Positions 60,436 to 64,000 of a stretch of 64,000 nt of DNA are shown here, piece by piece (the stretch's first letter is position 1; every line of letters starts with the position of its first letter). Location: assembly GCA_030432235.1 (NCBI GenBank), contig JAUIHT010000002.1:185136-249135 (forward strand), given 5' to 3'. This stretch comes from Verrucomicrobiia bacterium (GTDB lineage: Bacteria; Verrucomicrobiota; Verrucomicrobiia; Opitutales; Cerasicoccaceae). The notes beneath the pieces were generated by a model. It did no database searches, had not been told where the DNA came from, and saw nothing but the letters and a program-made list of their open reading frames with translations. The translations under genes were made by a program, and so were the position numbers.

Positions 60436-61893
60436 ATGACTGAAAAGACCCGCAACAATCAGGTTTGGCACCGCTTCAAGCTGCGCTTGATGCTGTACCT
60501 GCTGTGCCTGCCTACCATTGGGTCCCTCCTCGTATTTAGCTACTACCCTAAGGCGGACGTTGTACTGATGTCTTTCTTCCGGTGGATTCCCGGCCAGGTA
60601 CTGGAGTTCAACGGCACGAGCAACTACCAGGAGGCCTTCGCCGATCCACTCTTCTGGAATTCCTTTAAGCTGGTAGGCGTTCTCCTCCTGGCCAATCTGG
60701 TCAAACTATGGCCCGGCATCCTGGCGGCGATTGCCCTGCACCGCATAGCCAGTAACAAACTCCGCTATTTTTTCCAGGTATGTTTCGTCGTGCCCATGGT
60801 CATTCCCATGATGGTCTGGCTGTTGATCTGGAAAAGCTTTTACGATCCTGACTTCGGCCTGCTCAATCGCGTCCTCAACGGAAGCGGGGCCATGGACATC
60901 CTGCAGGCGCTCGACACCGCCATGCCGGCGCTCTCCAATGCCTTGCAGCCCGCCTTCAATGGCTTTTTCAATCCTGTCTTCGGTGGTCTTGGCGGACTGA
61001 TTCTGCTCGGGGTGTATATTTTTGCCCTCGGTAATCGCAAGGAGCACGATCAAAGCCGCTGGGCTGATTACGGCGCCATTTTCTCACTCGCATTGGTGGT
61101 GCCTGTCATGAGCCTCCTGGGACTGATGAGCACCGCCTCGGGCCTGGGCATCACCCTGCTCATCGCCGTCGGCGTGATGTTCTGGCTCAGTCGCCGCCTG
61201 GGCAATTCCTGGATCGCCTGGCCTTTTGTCGTCCTTGCCGGCGTAGTCGTTTTCTGGAATGAGCTCTGGAGACTGCCCCTGACACTGGTGGTCGCAATCG
61301 GGGTCTTCGAGCTGGTCCGCGCCAAACGGGATTTCTACACCGGCAAGCCCGTCTTGATGATGATCGCACTCAGCATCATCACCGTCGGCGCCGCCCTCGT
61401 GCTGCTCGGAAAAGTCTGGACCGACCCTATCGGCCAGTTCGAGACCGGCACCCCGGCTTGGCTGGGCAACCCGGACCTCATCGTGCCCTCCCTTATCTTC
61501 TGGGGCTTCCCCTGGGTCGGCACCGTCGGCGTTCTCATCTATCTTTCCGGCCTGCAGAACATCCCGCAGGACGTCTACGAAGCCGCCGAGCTGGACGGTG
61601 TTTCGCCCCTCGGCATGATCTGGCACATCGAGCTGCCGCTCATCATGACGCAGGTGCGCATCAACCTCATCTTCATGACCATCAGTACCCTGACGGCCTA
61701 CGAAACCTTCCTTATCCTCCTCGGGCCGGACGGCGGTCCGGACAACCGCGGGATGGTGCCGGGCCTGTACATGTTCCGCTCGGCCTTCACTGAGGGGCGT
61801 TTCGGTTACGCCTGTTCCCTCGGTATGGTGCTCTTCGTCATCATCATCCTGCTCACCATCGTTTACCAGAAATACGTCCGCGTGGACAAGTAG
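60436..61893 (+). CDS. Sugar ABC transporter permease, MalF-like, enlarged
   Basis: About 485 residues; the usual length is near 300. N-terminal helix LYLLCLPTIGSLLVFSYYPK, VGVLLLANLVKLWPGILAAI core and the EAA loop (EAAELDGVSPLGMIWHIELP) are standard. Residues about 170-320 hold several additional hydrophobic segments (IGVFELVRAKRDFYTGKPVL neighbourhood) absent from ordinary permeases. A GTG at 60418 could be the start instead. It is co-directional with the binding protein and second permease. No ATP-binding subunit lies nearby. Confidence 0.88.
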   Translation: MTEKTRNNQVWHRFKLRLMLYLLCLPTIGSLLVFSYYPKADVVLMSFFRWIPGQVLEFNGTSNYQEAFADPLFWNSFKLVGVLLLANLVKLWPGILAAIALHRIASNKLRYFFQVCFVVPMVIPMMVWLLIWKSFYDPDFGLLNRVLNGSGAMDILQALDTAMPALSNALQPAFNGFFNPVFGGLGGLILLGVYIFALGNRKEHDQSRWADYGAIFSLALVVPVMSLLGLMSTASGLGITLLIAVGVMFWLSRRLGNSWIAWPFVVLAGVVVFWNELWRLPLTLVVAIGVFELVRAKRDFYTGKPVLMMIALSIITVGAALVLLGKVWTDPIGQFETGTPAWLGNPDLIVPSLIFWGFPWVGTVGVLIYLSGLQNIPQDVYEAAELDGVSPLGMIWHIELPLIMTQVRINLIFMTISTLTAYETFLILLGPDGGPDNRGMVPGLYMFRSAFTEGRFGYACSLGMVLFVIIILLTIVYQKYVRVDK

Positions 61894-61897
61894 CCCT

Positions 61898-62734
61898 ATG
61901 CCCAAGAAAGCCAGCAAGCTCGGAGAAGTCGTCAAAGTCGGTTACGTCGCCTTTGTGCTGTTCTTTGCCTTCGTGCCTCTATTCATCATGCTGGTCGTCA
62001 GCTTCAAGAGCAACGAGCAGTACATGGCCAACCCCTGGTTTTTCGACAACCCGGCCACGTGGAAATGGGAAAACTGGTCCATCGCCTGGGATACCGTCAG
62101 CGGCTATATTTCGAACTCGATTTTCGTTTCCGTCACCGGCACCTGCATCACCCTGTGCATCGTGCTGATGTCCTCCTATGCCATCGCGCGCTATAACTTT
62201 CCGGGTAAGAATCTGATCTTCTACATGGTCATGGCCACCATGTTCCTGCCCGGCACCGTAGCGGCACTGGTCACCCTTTTCGACCTGCTGATGCGCCTGA
62301 ACCTGGTCAATTCGCTCTGGGCCCTCGTCGTGATGGCGCCCGTGGCCGGTCAGGTCGCCGGCGTGTTTATTCTGCGCAACTTCATCGAGGACATCCCCAA
62401 GGAGCTTTTCGAATCCGCCCAGATCGACGGCGCCGGACACTTCCAGCAAATCCGCCACATCATCCTGCCCTTGTCGGCCTCGATTATCTCCGTGGTCTGC
62501 ATCATGGACTTCCTGCACTCCTGGAACAACGTCATCCTGCCGTTGCTGCTCCTGCGCGACAACGACCTGCTGACCATTCCCGTGGGCCTGTTCCGTCTCG
62601 ACGGTGAGTACGTCAAGCAGTACGGGCAGCTCATGGCCGGCTACACCATTGCCTCGGTGCCATTGCTGGTCATCTTCCTCTTCTCCATGCGCTTCTTCGT
62701 CAAGGGCCTCTCCGCCGGCGCGGTCAAGGGCTGA
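61898..62734 (+). CDS. Sugar ABC transporter permease, MalG-like
   Basis: A 278-residue inner-membrane permease: [40 protein letters not shown], and the EAA-type loop [21 protein letters not shown]-terminal helix [20 protein letters not shown] plus KG is typical of MalG relatives. It starts 4 bp after the MalF-like stop. With the binding protein and MalF-like subunit it makes a carbohydrate importer that must borrow an ATPase (MsmK-like) from elsewhere. Confidence 0.92.
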   Translation: MPKKASKLGEVVKVGYVAFVLFFAFVPLFIMLVVSFKSNEQYMANPWFFDNPATWKWENWSIAWDTVSGYISNSIFVSVTGTCITLCIVLMSSYAIARYNFPGKNLIFYMVMATMFLPGTVAALVTLFDLLMRLNLVNSLWALVVMAPVAGQVAGVFILRNFIEDIPKELFESAQIDGAGHFQQIRHIILPLSASIISVVCIMDFLHSWNNVILPLLLLRDNDLLTIPVGLFRLDGEYVKQYGQLMAGYTIASVPLLVIFLFSMRFFVKGLSAGAVKG

Positions 62735-62771
62735 GCGAAGCGATTGCATTTGTCCGCCAAACGTTCAAGGT

Positions 62772-63878
62772 ATGGCTTTCACCATGCCTTCAAACGAGCA
62801 GCCGCGCAAAGTCCTCGTCGCCCTCTCCGGGGGGGTGGACAGCGCCGTGGCCGCGATGCGGCTCAAGGACGCCGGGCACGACGTCGCGGCCGCCTACATG
62901 CGCACCTGGATGAACGAAGAAGGCGGCGCGGTCTTTGAGGACTGCCCCTGGGAGGAAGACATTCAAAACGCCAAGGCCGTTTGCGCACATCTCGGCATCC
63001 CCTTTGAGGTCGTCAACCTCATCGATGCCTATCACGACCGCGTGGTCGACTATCTTGTGGAAGGCTACCGGCGCGGCGTCACCCCCAACCCGGACATCAT
63101 GTGCAACCGCGAGATGAAGTTCGGCGTCTTCCGCGACTACGCCAAGAAGGAAGGCTTCGACGCGGTCGCGACCGGACACTACGCGCGCCGCCTCACCCAC
63201 CCCGAGGGCACGGCGGGCATCCGCGAAGGCCTCGACGGCAACAAGGACCAGTCCTATTTCCTCGCTCTCGTCCGCCAGGAGCAGGTTCGCGACGCCCTCT
63301 TCCCTATCGGCGAATTGGCCAAGCCCCGCGTGCGGGAGCTCGCCCGCGAACGCGGCCTGCCCAATGCCACACGCAAGGACAGCCAGGGCATCTGCTTCCT
63401 GGGCAAGGTGCGCATCGCCGATTTTTTAAAGCATTATATCCCCGACAAGCCCGGCGAGATTGTACGTGCCGACGGCGCCGTGCTGGGCCAACACCGCGGC
63501 CTGCACCGCTTCACCATTGGCCAACGCCACGGCATGGGCATCCCCAGCAACACCGACAACAAGAACTACGTCGTCGTCGCCAAGGACTTTGCTTCCAATC
63601 AACTCGTAGTTGCCTTTGATGAACCCGGCACTCCCGGCCTCTACGAAACGCGCTTCCGCCTTCGCGGCCTGAGCTGGCTCGGGAAGCCCGTCACCGAGGC
63701 CGGCGAAATCGAAGTCCGCCCACGCTACCGCGATCCACGCTTCACAGTACAATTCACACCCACAGACACAGACGGCGCGGAAATCGTCTTCCCCGAACCC
63801 CAGCGTGCACTCGCCTCCGGGCAAGTCGCCGCCTTCTACCGTGGCGACGAGCTCCTCGGCGGCGGCTTTTTTGCTTAG
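62772..63878 (+). CDS. mnmA: tRNA-specific 2-thiouridylase
   Basis: A 368-residue MnmA that adds sulphur to U34 of Glu, Gln and Lys tRNAs. The PP-loop is [20 protein letters not shown], the first catalytic Cys lies in [20 protein letters not shown], and the second in [40 protein letters not shown] is the conserved C-terminal block. Start 62772 ([10 protein letters not shown]) or 62784 (MPSNEQ) are both possible. It may be co-transcribed with the importer, 37 bp after the MalG-like stop. Confidence 0.96.
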   Translation: MAFTMPSNEQPRKVLVALSGGVDSAVAAMRLKDAGHDVAAAYMRTWMNEEGGAVFEDCPWEEDIQNAKAVCAHLGIPFEVVNLIDAYHDRVVDYLVEGYRRGVTPNPDIMCNREMKFGVFRDYAKKEGFDAVATGHYARRLTHPEGTAGIREGLDGNKDQSYFLALVRQEQVRDALFPIGELAKPRVRELARERGLPNATRKDSQGICFLGKVRIADFLKHYIPDKPGEIVRADGAVLGQHRGLHRFTIGQRHGMGIPSNTDNKNYVVVAKDFASNQLVVAFDEPGTPGLYETRFRLRGLSWLGKPVTEAGEIEVRPRYRDPRFTVQFTPTDTDGAEIVFPEPQRALASGQVAAFYRGDELLGGGFFA

Positions 63879-63898
63879 CTCCACTTGGTTGAATAGAT

Positions 63899-63934
63899 GC
63901 GAGACACCCTTTTGTGAACAAAAGTGTTTCTCGC
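63899..63934. promoter_or_regulatory. Long inverted repeat downstream of mnmA
   Basis: GCGAGACACCCTTTTGT paired with ACAAAAGTGTTTCTCGC around a GA centre, with one unpaired base: about 17 bp of pairing. No T-run follows on the plus strand (CGCTCTTCTC), so it may be a weak terminator or a regulator site of a gene beyond the right edge. The last 66 bases of the window hold nothing else that I recognise. Confidence 0.45.
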
Positions 63935-64000
63935 GCTCTTCTCAAAAAACTTTAATATTTGCGAGCAGCCCTAGGTCCATGCTGCTCTGCCTCACGGTGC

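Overview
This 64 kb window is chromosomal DNA from a moderately GC-rich, diderm bacterium, most likely a member of Verrucomicrobiota near the Opitutales/Puniceicoccales. That placement is inference. It rests on three proteins with PEP-CTERM sorting tails, secreted proteins with tryptophan/tyrosine-rich C-termini, many dispersed palindromic repeats, and outer-membrane assembly genes (TamA/TamB, TolC, Wza-like) beside core housekeeping genes. No prophage, IS transposase, rRNA operon or CRISPR array is visible.

Layout. 0-9.5 kb: truncated pyruvate kinase, a WalJ-like hydrolase, a hybrid sensor kinase, an RlmI-like methyltransferase, an M23 peptidase with a PEP-CTERM tail, the SRP RNA, alanine dehydrogenase, and an LptF/LptG permease whose start is problematic. 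9.6-11.6 kb: about 2 kb with no credible protein gene, ending in a minus-strand terminator; this is the best candidate for an uncharacterised long RNA. 11.6-17.7 kb: secreted or lipid-anchored proteins of unknown function around a tRNA-Leu(UAG), bordered by short direct repeats. 17.7-22.9 kb: an APC permease and a four-gene ExbB/ExbD operon that adds a coiled-coil membrane protein and a secreted sugar-binding-like protein. 22.9-28.3 kb: rpsP, an MFS transporter, a cofactor cluster nadC-birA-coaX, and a UPF0173 hydrolase. 28.3-31.2 kb: accessory DNA with a broken GxxExxY gene and large palindromes, plus TolC. 31.2-41.2 kb: maf, a TonB-like protein, a pseudouridine synthase, dnaX with a nine-A slippage site, and a tamB-tamA pair. 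41.3-48.4 kb: an exopolysaccharide export module (barrel, Wza-like, Wzc-like kinase). 48.4-56.7 kb: gatC, gatA and gatB in order on the minus strand but separated by small AT-richer genes and repeats, with a displaced second copy of the gatB 3' end. 56.7-64 kb: trhO, a sugar ABC importer lacking its ATPase, and mnmA.

Themes. Envelope construction is strongly represented: TamA/TamB, the LptF/G-like permease, TolC, two TonB/Exb-type energy-transduction modules, polysaccharide export, and PEP-CTERM proteins that would be processed by an exosortase encoded elsewhere. Dispersed elements sit at gene 3' ends, including a 14-nt hairpin repeat found four times, always in the orientation of the gene it follows. 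The displaced gatB tail and a near-copy of the tRNA-Leu 3' end suggest that DNA has been inserted at gene ends.

Start codons were chosen from family N-termini, Shine-Dalgarno-like sequence and overlaps. All family assignments are by eye from translated motifs; no database search was run.
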